Source: JBCDGZ01 sp038750655 (lineage in GTDB: Bacteria; Bacteroidota; Bacteroidia; Chitinophagales; Saprospiraceae). Taken from it: DNA of 64,000 bases. Each line of letters begins with the position of its first letter. The first letter of the stretch is position 1. The DNA lies in contig JBCDGZ010000004.1 in the NCBI GenBank assembly GCA_038750655.1, forward strand, positions 1 through 64,000, given 5' to 3'. A model generated the notes under the pieces. That model was not told where the DNA came from, made no database searches, and was given only the letters and a program-made list of their open reading frames with translations. A program made the translations under genes and the position numbers. This document shows positions 1 to 10,000 of the stretch, piece by piece.

Positions 1-942
1 AAAAAGGATCAGAATTTTGCCTTGAGTATTATGTTGGGCATTGCCTTTTCGGCCAATATTGGGGGAATGGCGACTATTATTGGGACGCCGCCGAATACGG
101 TGCTGGCAGGTTTTTTACAAAATGAATACGGGATTGAGTTAGGCTTTTTCAACTGGATGCTGATGGGCTTACCACTAGCTGTTTTATTGTTGACAGTAAA
201 TTATTTTGTGATTGTCAAAATCTTTTATCCCAACGGCCTGGGGCAGCTCCAAGCCGATGGGCTGATCGAGCAAGAACTGGCGAAGCTGGGGCCGATGAGC
301 CGAGCGGAGAAGGTGGTACTGAGCATCTTTCTTCTCACTGCCTTACTGTGGATGCTGCGCAGTAGCCTCAATACTTGGTTTCCGGGGCTTCAGCTCAACG
401 ATACCATCATTAGCATGATGGGGGCCGTTGCGCTATTTGCTGCGCCACTGGATTTTCGCACCGGGCGCTTCCCCCTCGATTGGAAAGACACCCAGCAATT
501 GCCCTGGGGAATCTTGCTTCTGTTCGGCGGAGGGCTGGCCTTGGCGGGGGGGCTGTCGCAGGTAGGCCTGATCGATCTGATTGGCAACAGCATCGCCCAG
601 GCGGAGGGCCTGAGCATCTTCTGGATCACCGCCGCGCTGATCGCCGTCATGCTTTTTATGACCGAGCTGATGAGCAATGTCGCCCTAATCTCCATTTTCG
701 CTCCCGTCGTCGCCGGCATCGCCCTCGGCCTCGACGTACCGCTCTTTCACCTATTGATTCCTGTCACCCTGGCATCCAGCTGTGCCTTCATGCTACCTAT
801 GGCCACTCCACCCAATGCCATCGTATTCGCCAGCGGGCACATCAAGGTCTATCAAATGGCTCGCGTCGGGCTGGTCCTCAACCTCATTTCGATCGCTGTA
901 CTGATTGTCGTAGCCTACTTTTTTGTTCCCCACTTATTTTAA
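1..942 (+). CDS. SLC13/DASS family sodium-coupled anion symporter (C-terminal part)
   Basis: The reading frame is open from the left edge, so the start lies outside the window and 313 codons are visible. It is the C-terminal part of a sodium-coupled symporter for dicarboxylates, sulfate or similar anions in the inner membrane. Both helix-hairpin SNT-like motifs of the family are visible: TIIGTPPN near visible residue 25 and LPMATPPNAI near bases 795-825, and several hydrophobic helices separate them. The glycine-rich stretch LLFGGGLALAGG is also typical. The substrate cannot be told from sequence. The next gene on the same strand begins 65 bp downstream and is unrelated in function. Confidence 0.9.
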   Translation, partial: KKDQNFALSIMLGIAFSANIGGMATIIGTPPNTVLAGFLQNEYGIELGFFNWMLMGLPLAVLLLTVNYFVIVKIFYPNGLGQLQADGLIEQELAKLGPMSRAEKVVLSIFLLTALLWMLRSSLNTWFPGLQLNDTIISMMGAVALFAAPLDFRTGRFPLDWKDTQQLPWGILLLFGGGLALAGGLSQVGLIDLIGNSIAQAEGLSIFWITAALIAVMLFMTELMSNVALISIFAPVVAGIALGLDVPLFHLLIPVTLASSCAFMLPMATPPNAIVFASGHIKVYQMARVGLVLNLISIAVLIVVAYFFVPHLF

Positions 943-1007
943 ATAGCATCTGCTTTTTAGGATAGAAAACTTATCTTAGCTGGGCTTGCATAACAAAACC
1001 ATCAGCA

Positions 1008-1823
1008 ATGTTTCAAAACGATCTGTTCAAAGATAAAGTCGCGCTCGTTACCGGAGGGCGCAGCGGCATCGGCTACGCCATCGCACAACTCTTTCTCCAA
1101 CTCGGCGCTAAAGTCACCATCGCTTCCCGCAAAGAACTGCCCCTACAGAAAGCCGCCGAAAAGCTCCAAGCCTTCGGTCCCTGTGATTACAAAGCCTGCG
1201 ATATTCGCCAAACCGAACAGATCAAAGCCCTCGCCGAGCAGATTAAAACCCAACACTGTCGCTTGGACATCCTCATTAACAATGCCGGTGGTCAGTTTCC
1301 CGTTTTGGCAGAAATGCTCAATGATAAAGGCTGGAACGCGGTCATTACTAACAATCTTAACGGCACATTCTACGTCACTCGTGAAATGGCTAATCACTTT
1401 TTTATTCCCCAAAAAGAAGGTCTTATTGTCAATATCATCGCCGATATTTTGCGCGGCTTTCCCGGGATGATTCATACGGGGGCTGCTCGCGCTGGCGTCG
1501 AGAATATGAGTAAAACGCTGGCTCAGGAGTGGAGTGAATTCAACATTCGCATCAACTGTGTTGCACCCGGTATCATCGAGTCCTCTGGCCTGGATCAATA
1601 CCCTAAAGAAATGCACGAATTTTTCGATACGGCGCGAAAATCTATTCCGATGGGGCGCTTTGGTACGGTCGAAGAAGTGGCCAATACGGTGGCCTTTTTG
1701 GCCAGTCCGATGTCCAGCTATATCAATGGCACTACGCTTTACGTCGATGGCGCACAGCACCTCAATTATGATAAGATGGGCCTGGCCAAGGTGATTAAAT
1801 CCTTCATGGCTGCTGACCAATAA
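1008..1823 (+). CDS. SDR-family enoyl/dienoyl-CoA reductase-like protein
   Basis: A 271-residue short-chain dehydrogenase with the cofactor motif TGGRSGIG (residues 15-22) and NNAGG (91-95). The usual catalytic YxxxK is absent: the aligned segment HTGAARAG has His156 and Ala160 in place of Tyr and Lys. The same segment occurs in peroxisomal trans-2-enoyl-CoA reductase (PECR), and the related DECR family also departs from YxxxK, so this points to NADPH-dependent reduction of 2-enoyl- or 2,4-dienoyl-CoA and not to a broken enzyme. The stop overlaps the start of the acyl-CoA ligase by one base (TAATG), so the two are probably translationally coupled and act in fatty-acid metabolism. The exact substrate is inferred. 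Confidence 0.85.
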   Translation: MFQNDLFKDKVALVTGGRSGIGYAIAQLFLQLGAKVTIASRKELPLQKAAEKLQAFGPCDYKACDIRQTEQIKALAEQIKTQHCRLDILINNAGGQFPVLAEMLNDKGWNAVITNNLNGTFYVTREMANHFFIPQKEGLIVNIIADILRGFPGMIHTGAARAGVENMSKTLAQEWSEFNIRINCVAPGIIESSGLDQYPKEMHEFFDTARKSIPMGRFGTVEEVANTVAFLASPMSSYINGTTLYVDGAQHLNYDKMGLAKVIKSFMAADQ

Positions 1824-3523
1824 TGCCGCTTATGCATCAAGATCATTTGCTCTACCAGGAGCTTAAAACACCACTGGATTACTTTTATCATTGGGAGCAG
1901 GAGGAGCCGGAGCGCACTTTCCTCCGCCAGCCCTACGGCTCGGAATGGAAGACCTTGAGCTATGCCCAGGCCGGGCAAGAGGCCCGTCGGCTCTGCGCCG
2001 CCATGCAGGCGAAGGGCCTGCGCAGGGGCGATCACATCGGGATGCTTTCCAAAAACTGCTACCACTGGATTTTGGCTGATCTGGCCATCATGATGGGCGG
2101 TTTTGTTTCTGTTCCCTATTACGCGAGTCTGCCCAAGCGGCAGCTCCGCGAGGTCATTCTCAAGAGCGATATTCGACTGCTTTTTGTGGGTAAATTGGAA
2201 ACTTGGGGGGATAAAATTGAGGCGGTGCCAGCGGAGGTGGAGATTGTTCGCTTTCCGCATTACCAGGGCAACGCTGAGGTGCCGCAGGGCGAGGATTGGG
2301 AGGCTTTGCTTGCTGCTTATCCTCCCATCGAGGGCCAGCCCCGCCCCGCGCTCGACGACCTTTGGACCATATTGTTTACCTCGGGTACGACGGGAAGCCC
2401 GAAGGGCGTCATGCACAGCTTTCGCAATCCGGCGCTGGTCATACGCGGAGAGCAACTAAGCCATTTCATCGGCCTGTTTCAAATATCCGCGGCTCGCTGT
2501 TTTTCCTTCCTCCCCCTCAATCACGTTGGAGAACGCATCGGTGTAGAGACCTCCTGCCTGGCGATGGGCGGCAGCATTTCCTTTGCCGAATCCATTGATA
2601 CTTTTTTACAAAACCTACAAGATACTCAACCCACCATCTTCTTCGCTGTCCCCCGCATCTGGACTAAATTTTACCAAGGTGTCATTACTCGCCTGCCCGC
2701 AGGGCTCCTCAATGTACTGCTGCAAGTCCCCCTAATTGCTGGGTTCCTCCGCCGCCGCATCCGTACCGCCCTCGGCCTACGAGATGTCGAAATCGCCGCC
2801 ACCGGTGCTGCCATCACCCCCGCCTATCTCAAGCGCTGGTACCGCGCCCTGGGCATCCACCTCATCGAAGCCTACGGCATGACCGAAGTCTGCGGCACCA
2901 TCGCCAACAGCCCCCAGCTCAATGCTCCTCCTGATGCCGTCGGCACCACCATGCCCTTCTGCCAGATCAAAGTCCATCCCCGCTCCGGCGAAGTCCTTCT
3001 CCAAGCGCCCTACAATATGATCGGCTACTACAAGGATCCCGTCAAAACCAAGGAGGTCCTGCGCGAAGGCTGGATTCACAGCGGAGATCGCGGAACAATG
3101 GACGAACAAGGCTACCTGCGCATCATCGGCCGCGTCAAAGATGCTTTCAAAACCGCCAAGGGCCTCTACATTCTCCCCAACCCTATGGAAGAGGAACTGG
3201 CCCGCAGCCAATACATCGAACAAATCTGCATTGCTGGCCTCGGCATTAAGCAACCTATCGCCCTAATCAACCTCTCCGACATCGGTAAAACCCTCAGCAA
3301 AGACAATCTGGAACGAGAGCTGAAAAAGGAGCTGGACCGCCTCAACAAACGCCTACCCAATTACCAAAGAATCATCACCCTAGTCATCGACACTACCACC
3401 TGGACCGAAGCCAACCAATTGCTAACCCCGACGCTGAAGGTGCGGCGCGGGAAGCTGGATGATTTTTATGGGAAAAAGTACAAGAGCTGGGAGGAGGCGC
3501 GAGAGGCGATTGTTTGGATTTAG
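1823..3523 (+). CDS. Long-chain acyl-CoA synthetase-like AMP-dependent ligase
   Basis: A 566-residue member of the acyl-adenylating superfamily that would activate a fatty acid with ATP and pass it to CoA. The P-loop-like motif TSGTTGSPKG lies at residues 186-195, the acid motif YGMTE at 351-355, and a GD...GYLRIIGR region follows in the C-terminal part. There is no signal peptide. The start overlaps the SDR stop (TAATG), which supports both the start choice and co-translation. The length is a little short of FadD-type enzymes but complete. The pairing with an enoyl-CoA-reductase-like SDR suggests degradation or remodelling of unsaturated acyl chains. The 3' end faces the alpha/beta hydrolase gene only 13 bp away, with no obvious terminator hairpin between them. 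Confidence 0.88.
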   Translation: MPLMHQDHLLYQELKTPLDYFYHWEQEEPERTFLRQPYGSEWKTLSYAQAGQEARRLCAAMQAKGLRRGDHIGMLSKNCYHWILADLAIMMGGFVSVPYYASLPKRQLREVILKSDIRLLFVGKLETWGDKIEAVPAEVEIVRFPHYQGNAEVPQGEDWEALLAAYPPIEGQPRPALDDLWTILFTSGTTGSPKGVMHSFRNPALVIRGEQLSHFIGLFQISAARCFSFLPLNHVGERIGVETSCLAMGGSISFAESIDTFLQNLQDTQPTIFFAVPRIWTKFYQGVITRLPAGLLNVLLQVPLIAGFLRRRIRTALGLRDVEIAATGAAITPAYLKRWYRALGIHLIEAYGMTEVCGTIANSPQLNAPPDAVGTTMPFCQIKVHPRSGEVLLQAPYNMIGYYKDPVKTKEVLREGWIHSGDRGTMDEQGYLRIIGRVKDAFKTAKGLYILPNPMEEELARSQYIEQICIAGLGIKQPIALINLSDIGKTLSKDNLERELKKELDRLNKRLPNYQRIITLVIDTTTWTEANQLLTPTLKVRRGKLDDFYGKKYKSWEEAREAIVWI

Positions 3524-3536
3524 GGAAATGCGACGC

Positions 3537-4217
3537 TCAAATAAACCCCTTAATCAAACCCGCTAATCTTTCTACCTCTACCTTTTCAATAGGATGGGGG
3601 AAACCTTCTACTACTTCAAGTTTTCCATTCGGTAAAATGGCCGCTGCCTCTTGCGATTCTGCCTGACTGACCATCTTATCTGCACCACCAATACAGACCA
3701 AGGTAGGGGTGGAGATATTTTGTAAATCCTGTTCCTGCAGCTTGGCGCCCTTGGCCATATTGAGCATCATGTCCGCTGTTTTATGGAGGAGGACTTTCCA
3801 GTCATTGGGAGAGTGGCGTTGGGCGAGTTGCTGGGCGAAAGCGGGCACTTTGGCTTCGATTTTATCAGGATTGAGCATCTTGACTTCTCGCTGGGCGCTG
3901 TCTAGGCTCCAGTCGAACTTGGTGCCAAGGGTGATGATTTTGTCGACTAATTGGGGGTGATCTTTAGCGAGATGGAGCGCCACGTAGCCGCCCATGCTAT
4001 AGCCGAAAATACTAATGGTGCTGATGTCTTTTTGTTGTAGAAATTGGAGGGTGTTCTGGGTAAATAAGGCGATGCTGAATGGCTCCTCACTAGGCCGACC
4101 ACCATGCCCTTCAAAGTTAAAGGCATAGACGTCGAACTGATTAGCCAATGCCTGATGCAGAGGCTCCAATTGTTGCGCACTACCTAGCGCGCCGTGCAGT
4201 AAAAGTATTTTTTTCAT
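3537..4217 (-). CDS. Alpha/beta-fold hydrolase
   Basis: A 226-residue cytoplasmic alpha/beta hydrolase of the MenH/esterase-like group. The nucleophile elbow GYSMGG puts Ser74 as nucleophile. Asp180 (GGADKM) and His208 (FPHPIEK) complete a plausible triad, and LHGALG near the N terminus would form the oxyanion hole. It lies 13 bp downstream of galK and is the last gene of the leftward galactoside array. The physiological substrate is not evident; MenH itself is unlikely because no menaquinone genes are nearby. Confidence 0.8.
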   Translation of the reverse strand: MKKILLLHGALGSAQQLEPLHQALANQFDVYAFNFEGHGGRPSEEPFSIALFTQNTLQFLQQKDISTISIFGYSMGGYVALHLAKDHPQLVDKIITLGTKFDWSLDSAQREVKMLNPDKIEAKVPAFAQQLAQRHSPNDWKVLLHKTADMMLNMAKGAKLQEQDLQNISTPTLVCIGGADKMVSQAESQEAAAILPNGKLEVVEGFPHPIEKVEVERLAGLIKGFI

Positions 4218-4230
4218 AGTACGGGGTTAT

Positions 4231-5424
4231 TTATAGGGTTAACGTCAATTCTACTTTTTTTACACCATCACTAATAGCCACCTCGTAAGCTTCCGCGTGA
4301 ATACCCGTCTGCGCCGCATAAGCCTGCATAATCCTATCCAGCGCCACCGTCTTCCCCTCCGTACGAACCAAATTAAGGGTACACCCTCCAAAGCCACCTC
4401 CCATCATCCGCGCCCCCAAGATCGCAGGCTCCGCTCTGGCCAGCGCCACCAGCAGATCCACCTCTGGCGTACTCACTTCATACTCCTTACTCAAGCCTTC
4501 GTGCGATTGCCATAGCAGCTGGCCAATCTGTGTTACATCTCCTTCCTGCAAGGCCACTAGCATCCGCTGCACCCGCTGGTTTTCCTCCAAGACGTAGCGC
4601 GCCCTTTGCATGGGCAGAGGGGGCAGTTGATCTGCGTATTGCTCCAACAAGGTAGAGGAAATATCCCGGAGGCTCTCCACCGCCGGATGATCCTTTTGCA
4701 TGTGGCGTACCACCGTCTCACAGGCCTCCCGCCGATCATTATACGCCGAATCCACCGCCAGCTGATGTTCAATCTTGGAATTGAGGAGTACCAAGGTGTA
4801 CTCCTTCAATTGAAGCGGAAAATAGTCGAAAGTCAGGTTTTGGCAGTCCAGACAAAGCGCCTGCTCCCGACGACCGAAGAGGACGGCATACTGGTCCATC
4901 AGCCCACAGTTGAGGCCGATGCGATGCTCTGCGGCCTGGGCAATCAGCGCGATATTTGGGCGGGTCAGCTGTAAGTCGAAGAGTTCGGAGAGGCCGAACA
5001 GGAAGCCGCTGCACAGCGCCGCCGAAGAGGACAGCCCTGCGCCGATTGGAATATCTCCACCGAAGAGGCCGCGCAGGCCACCCAGTTCATGACCCTTTTC
5101 CAACAAAATTTCGATTATCGCCTGAATGTAGCGCCCCCAGGAGTGGGTATATTGAAAGGCTTGGGTAGAAAGGTCGTAGTGCAGCTCGTCCTCGAAGTCC
5201 AGGGCACGAAGGCGCAGTTGGCCATCTGAGGATTTACCCATTGCAAAGTAGATCGATTGATCGATCGCTGCGGGCAGTACGAAGCCTTGATTATAGTCGG
5301 TATGCTCGCCGATGAGGTTGATCCTGCCGGGGGCTTTGATCAAGAGGGGTGCTGCTTGAAAGGCCTGTATGTAGCGGTCGTGGATTTGCTGTAGTATGGT
5401 GGAGGATTTCACGGTTTTTACCAA
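4231..5424 (-). CDS. galK: Galactokinase
   Basis: A 397-residue GHMP kinase that phosphorylates galactose at C1 with ATP, the first step of the Leloir pathway. The galactokinase signature PGRINLIGEHTDY is at residues 32-44, the ATP-binding glycine/serine loop GAGLSSSAA at 128-136, and the catalytic-base candidate Asp177 lies in NCGLMDQYA. The third GHMP motif (MMGGGFGG) is near the C terminus. The start overlaps the stop of the sugar symporter gene by 7 bp, so uptake and phosphorylation are coupled. With LacZ upstream the set converts galactosides to galactose 1-phosphate. No galT or galE-type Leloir partner lies in the same array. Confidence 0.95.
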   Translation of the reverse strand: MVKTVKSSTILQQIHDRYIQAFQAAPLLIKAPGRINLIGEHTDYNQGFVLPAAIDQSIYFAMGKSSDGQLRLRALDFEDELHYDLSTQAFQYTHSWGRYIQAIIEILLEKGHELGGLRGLFGGDIPIGAGLSSSAALCSGFLFGLSELFDLQLTRPNIALIAQAAEHRIGLNCGLMDQYAVLFGRREQALCLDCQNLTFDYFPLQLKEYTLVLLNSKIEHQLAVDSAYNDRREACETVVRHMQKDHPAVESLRDISSTLLEQYADQLPPLPMQRARYVLEENQRVQRMLVALQEGDVTQIGQLLWQSHEGLSKEYEVSTPEVDLLVALARAEPAILGARMMGGGFGGCTLNLVRTEGKTVALDRIMQAYAAQTGIHAEAYEVAISDGVKKVELTLTL

Positions 5425-6986
5425 AATTTTACCAAAATCCAGAAAATGAGTGCTACCAGAACCACCATATGCCAGCGGTAATCCAAGTACCAGGGGACAC
5501 CTTCCATCCCATCACTAATCAAGCCTTTGCGGTAGGTGTACATCTCGATTTGATCGTTAGTTGGAGGAGCTGTAACGCTGCTGATACCAACAAAGACCAG
5601 GGTACTGATGAGGATCATCACGCCGACATTCATAGTGTAATGCAGGTGCCAGAGGTCCCATTCTCCCAAAACAAATAAAACGACGCCCAGGGAAGTACCA
5701 ATGACTAAGGTCCAAAAAGCCCCAGGCCCATTGCCTCTTTTGTAGAAAACGCCAATCAGGAAAATGACAGCGATAGGAGGGACGAGAATGGAAAACATCT
5801 GCTGGAGATAGTCCCAAAGGCCCTGGAAGTTCTGAATCTGGGGTGCCCAAAGAGCGGCAACGACCATCAGGACGACGGTGGTTATTCGACCGTATCGGGC
5901 GATGTCGGCCTCGGTGAGGTTGGGCTTATTGGGTTTAATGAAGTCGATAACGATCAGGGTCGAAGAAGAGTTGAGCGCCGAATCGACGCTGGATAAAATG
6001 GCGGAAATCAATCCGGCTAATACCAGCCCGACCAGTCCGACGGGGAGGGCATGCGTGACCAAGTGCGGGAAGACCGCATCGCCATTTTCCAGACCTGGAT
6101 AAAGGCTCAGGGCCATTGCACCGGGGATTACCATGATGAAGAGCGGAATGATTTTTAAAAATCCAGCGAGGATGACGCCCCAGCGGGCGTGACGAATATT
6201 CTTACCCCCTAAAACGCGTTGTACGATGTATTGATTGGTCGACCAGTACCAAAAACCGAGAAAGGGGACGCCCATCAGCAAGCCGGGCCAGGGCAGTGCC
6301 TCGTCTTCTAGCGGCCGTACGACGGAGAAGTGGCCATCGGGGACGGAGGCGACGACTTTTTCCCAAGAGTAGTCCAGCTCGCCGTATAGAATCCAGGTCA
6401 GCACACCGCAGCCGAAGATGAGAATGACGGCTTGGATGGCATCCGTGTAGACGACGGCCTTCAGGCCGCCGGAGGCGGTGTAGGTCCCGGCAATGATGGC
6501 CAGCACCAGCGCCGTTTGCCAGAGAACGAGGTTGGGGAAGAAGGCTTGGAGGACCAGCGAGCCGGCGTAAAGCGCCCCGGCTGTTTCGATCATAATGGTG
6601 CTGAAAATGGTGACGGCAGAAAAGAAGAGCTGTGAGCGTCGGTCGAAACGCCGTTCCAGATACTCGGGGATGGTAGTGATGCGGGCTCGAAGGTACAGGG
6701 GGACGAAGATGAGCGCGGCGATAATCAAGGGAATACCGGACATCCATTCGTAGACAGAGTTGACAATTCCGGTGGTGTAGGCGGCACCGGACAGCCCGAT
6801 GATAGTAGAGCTGGAGATATTGGAAGCGAAGAGCGAGAGGCCGATCAGCCCCCAGCCGAAGGAGCGCCCGCCAAGAAAGAGATCTTCTCCGGTTTTGGTT
6901 CTCCGGGCAATCCAGAATCCGATGGCTAGTACGAGGACGAAGTAAGCAATGATGATTCCAATATCAATACTTGAAATGTTGTTCAT
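5418..6986 (-). CDS. Sodium/solute symporter (SSS/SLC5 family), probable galactose or galactoside uptake
   Basis: A 522-residue inner-membrane protein with about 13-14 hydrophobic helices. It starts in the first helix (IDIGIIIAYFVLVLAIGFW) as SSS members do. The segment ITTIPEYLERRF after the fourth helix is characteristic of SGLT-like members. Its position between lacZ and galK, overlapping galK by 7 bp, makes a sugar substrate (galactose, lactose or another galactoside) likely. That substrate is inferred from context only. Confidence 0.9.
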   Translation of the reverse strand: MNNISSIDIGIIIAYFVLVLAIGFWIARRTKTGEDLFLGGRSFGWGLIGLSLFASNISSSTIIGLSGAAYTTGIVNSVYEWMSGIPLIIAALIFVPLYLRARITTIPEYLERRFDRRSQLFFSAVTIFSTIMIETAGALYAGSLVLQAFFPNLVLWQTALVLAIIAGTYTASGGLKAVVYTDAIQAVILIFGCGVLTWILYGELDYSWEKVVASVPDGHFSVVRPLEDEALPWPGLLMGVPFLGFWYWSTNQYIVQRVLGGKNIRHARWGVILAGFLKIIPLFIMVIPGAMALSLYPGLENGDAVFPHLVTHALPVGLVGLVLAGLISAILSSVDSALNSSSTLIVIDFIKPNKPNLTEADIARYGRITTVVLMVVAALWAPQIQNFQGLWDYLQQMFSILVPPIAVIFLIGVFYKRGNGPGAFWTLVIGTSLGVVLFVLGEWDLWHLHYTMNVGVMILISTLVFVGISSVTAPPTNDQIEMYTYRKGLISDGMEGVPWYLDYRWHMVVLVALIFWILVKFW

Positions 6987-7085
6987 CTAGGTCGTTGTTT
7001 TTCGTTTGCGATTTTTTGATTGGTAATGATTGGGGCGTTTTTCTGCCGAGAGGTCTTTGATCATTTGCTGACGAAGATAAGGTAT

Positions 7086-10000
7086 TTATTGCTTATAAGC
7101 CCGGAGGGTCAGCTGGAAGGTGTAGGGGCGGATGGGGATGCGGTAGTGCTCTAGTGGAAGTGCTCCCCAGGAGTCAACGCCGCCAAGGCCCCTTTGCCGG
7201 TAGTCGAGGCAGAGCGAGTAGTGGTCATCGGGTTGAAGGTCGATGGTGTGCAGCCGGTCTCGGTGCTGGCGGGTCAGGGCTTCGGGACTGAAGGGCAGGA
7301 CGCTCATCCCGAAGTGGGGATGGCCTTCGATTTGTAGGGTGACGCCGTCAGGGTGGCTCAGGCGGGCGCGGCGAACGTCGGTTTTATAGCCATTTTCTTG
7401 GGGAGAAATGTAGGGTTCATACTGTTCTTCCACCTTGCTGGCATAATGGCCGACGTGGGCGGCATAATTCCGGTCTTCATAGTTTTCGAAGGGACCACGG
7501 CCGAACCATTCGAATTGTTGTAGGCTTTTTGGGATTTGTAGATAGAGGCCCAAGCGGGGCAGCTCGGGTAGCTTGTGGTGGCTGGGCTCAAAGCGGCAAT
7601 GAAGTTGGAGTTGGCCATCGGCGGTGGGGTGGTAGTCGATGCTAAAATAGCAGTCCAGCTCTTTGGCGTAGAACTGCGTGGCTAAGACTTGTTCTTGCGC
7701 CTTCCATTGGATGGAGTGAGGGAGAAATTGCTCATGGGCCGTTCTCCAAATTGCCAATCGCTCGGGCATTTGATGACCAAAATCATTATCAGTTGGAGGT
7801 CGCCAGAAGTGGGGGCGGGGTGGGGTGGTGATCAAAGGGATGTCTTTGTAGCGGAAAACTTCTAGCTCGCCCGTTTCTAGGTTGAAGGTAAATTGGACTT
7901 CAGGGGCGGAGAGCTGAAGTTGATTATTGATTTGATATTCGCTCAGTCGACCTGTAGGTGGGAAGACTTTTTGAGGAGCTGTAGCAGGAAGAACAAATTG
8001 AGCTTTGGCGATCTCAAAATTCTTTGGTAAAAATGTACTGGCTGTGTTGGTGCGGACACTGAAATCGAGGAAGCATTCGAGCGGTCGTTCTTTTAAGTAG
8101 GGGGATAAATTCAATACTACTAATTCACTTTGTCCCGCTTCGAGCGCCGAGGTCAACTGCCCTTCTGCGAGCGTCCCTTGATCGTTCCAAAGTTTCCAAT
8201 AGATGGAAAGGGCCGTCAGATTGCTGAACTGGTATTCATTGTGCAAACGGATGGTTCCTCTGGCCAGATCGACTGCTTCAAAATGAAGGGGCTGGTAGAT
8301 TTTTTTGACTTCCCAATACGCTGGGTGCGGCTGTCGGTCGGGGAAAAGCAGGCCATTGATGCAAAAATTGCCGTCGCTGGGGATGTCTGGACCGCCGAAG
8401 TCGCCGCCGAACTTCCAATAGCGTTGGCCGGAGGCCGCCTGCGCAGCAATGCCCTGGTCTAGCCAATCCCAAACAAAGCCTCCCTGCAAACAATCGTACT
8501 GCCGAATACAACGCCAATAATCGATCAGGTTGCCCACACTGTTGCCCATTGCATGGGCGTACTCACACATGATCAGCGGTCGCTGTGGCTCCTTTTGGGC
8601 ATAGGCTTCAAGATGGGAAATGGGCGGGTACATTGGGCAAACAATGTCTGTATTCCAGTCTTCAAAAGCTTGCTCGTACTGAACCGGTCGGCTGGGGTCA
8701 CGCGCTTTGATCCAATTGTAAGTATGGTGAAAATTGCAGCCATTCTCTGCCTCGTTTCCCAAAGACCAAATGAGGATGCAAGGATGATTTTTACTCCGTT
8801 CCAACATCCGCCGCGTTCGATCCATATGGCCCCCTTGCCAAAGCGGATCATCCGCCAGCGAGGCCGCTTCGTCGTACATTCCATGACTCTCAATGTTCGC
8901 CTCGTCCACTACATATAGCCCGTGCTCATCGCAGAGTTCGTACCAGCGCGCTGCATTGGGGTAGTGGCTATTGCGGACTGCATTGATATTGCACTGCTTC
9001 ATCAGCCGAATATCGGCCAGCATCTGCTCCTCCGTAATCACATGTCCATTTAGCTCATCATGTTCATGGCGATTCACCCCCCGGATGATCAGCGGAACGC
9101 CATTAAGCCGCAGCTGGGCATCGCGAATTTCAATGGTTCGAAATCCTACCTTACAGCCCAGGGTTTCAATCACTCGCCCCGCCTCTTCCTTAAGCAGTAG
9201 CGCCAACTGATACAGATAAGGCTGCTCGGCATTCCAGCGATTAACCTCAGGAATAAAGCCTTGAAAATGAAATGTCTTCCGTTGATTCCCCGCCAGCTCA
9301 ATCGATTGCTGCTGATCCAACAGCATTTTCCCCTCATGATCCCTCAACAAGAGCTGGCAAGAGCGCACAACTGTTTGCTCATCATAATTGATCAATTCCA
9401 CCTCCACCGAAAGCTCCCCATCTCGATACCGCTCTCCCAACCCCGCCTTGACAAAATAATCCCGGATATGCTGACGCGGCGTCGACCACAGAAAAACCGA
9501 CCGCTCCATCCCACTCAAGCGCCACATATCCTGGCATTCCAAGTACGAGCCATCGCACCATTGATAAACCAATATCGCCAGCAGATTTTCACCGGCCTGC
9601 AACTGCTCCGTCACCCTAAACTCTACTGGCGTCTTACTATCCTGATTGTAGCCCAGCCACTGGCCATTGAGCCAGCAGCCTGCCGCCGCGCCTACGGCCT
9701 CCAGCTGCAAAAATACCTCGCGCCCTCTCCAGGCCTCCGGCCACTCAAACACCCGCCGGTACGCCCCAAAGGGGTTATCCGCCTCCGGAACCTTCGGCGG
9801 CTCCGTAGGAAACGCATAGCGATCATTGACATAAATCGGCACCCCATAGCCCTCCATCTGCCAGTTGGCCGGTACCTTGATCAAGGCCCAATCTGCATCA
9901 TCAAAGTCCGGGGCGTAGAAGCCCTCCGGCTGCTCCGCCGGCCCGGCCCCCCAGCGAAATTTCCATTGGCCGTCGAGGGAGTGATAGAAGGGGGAAGCCT

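Noticed and set aside
1143..2455. Two long minus-strand frames opposite the SDR and acyl-CoA ligase genes
   Set aside because: They mirror the codon structure of convincing plus-strand genes with clear motifs and show no domain features themselves.
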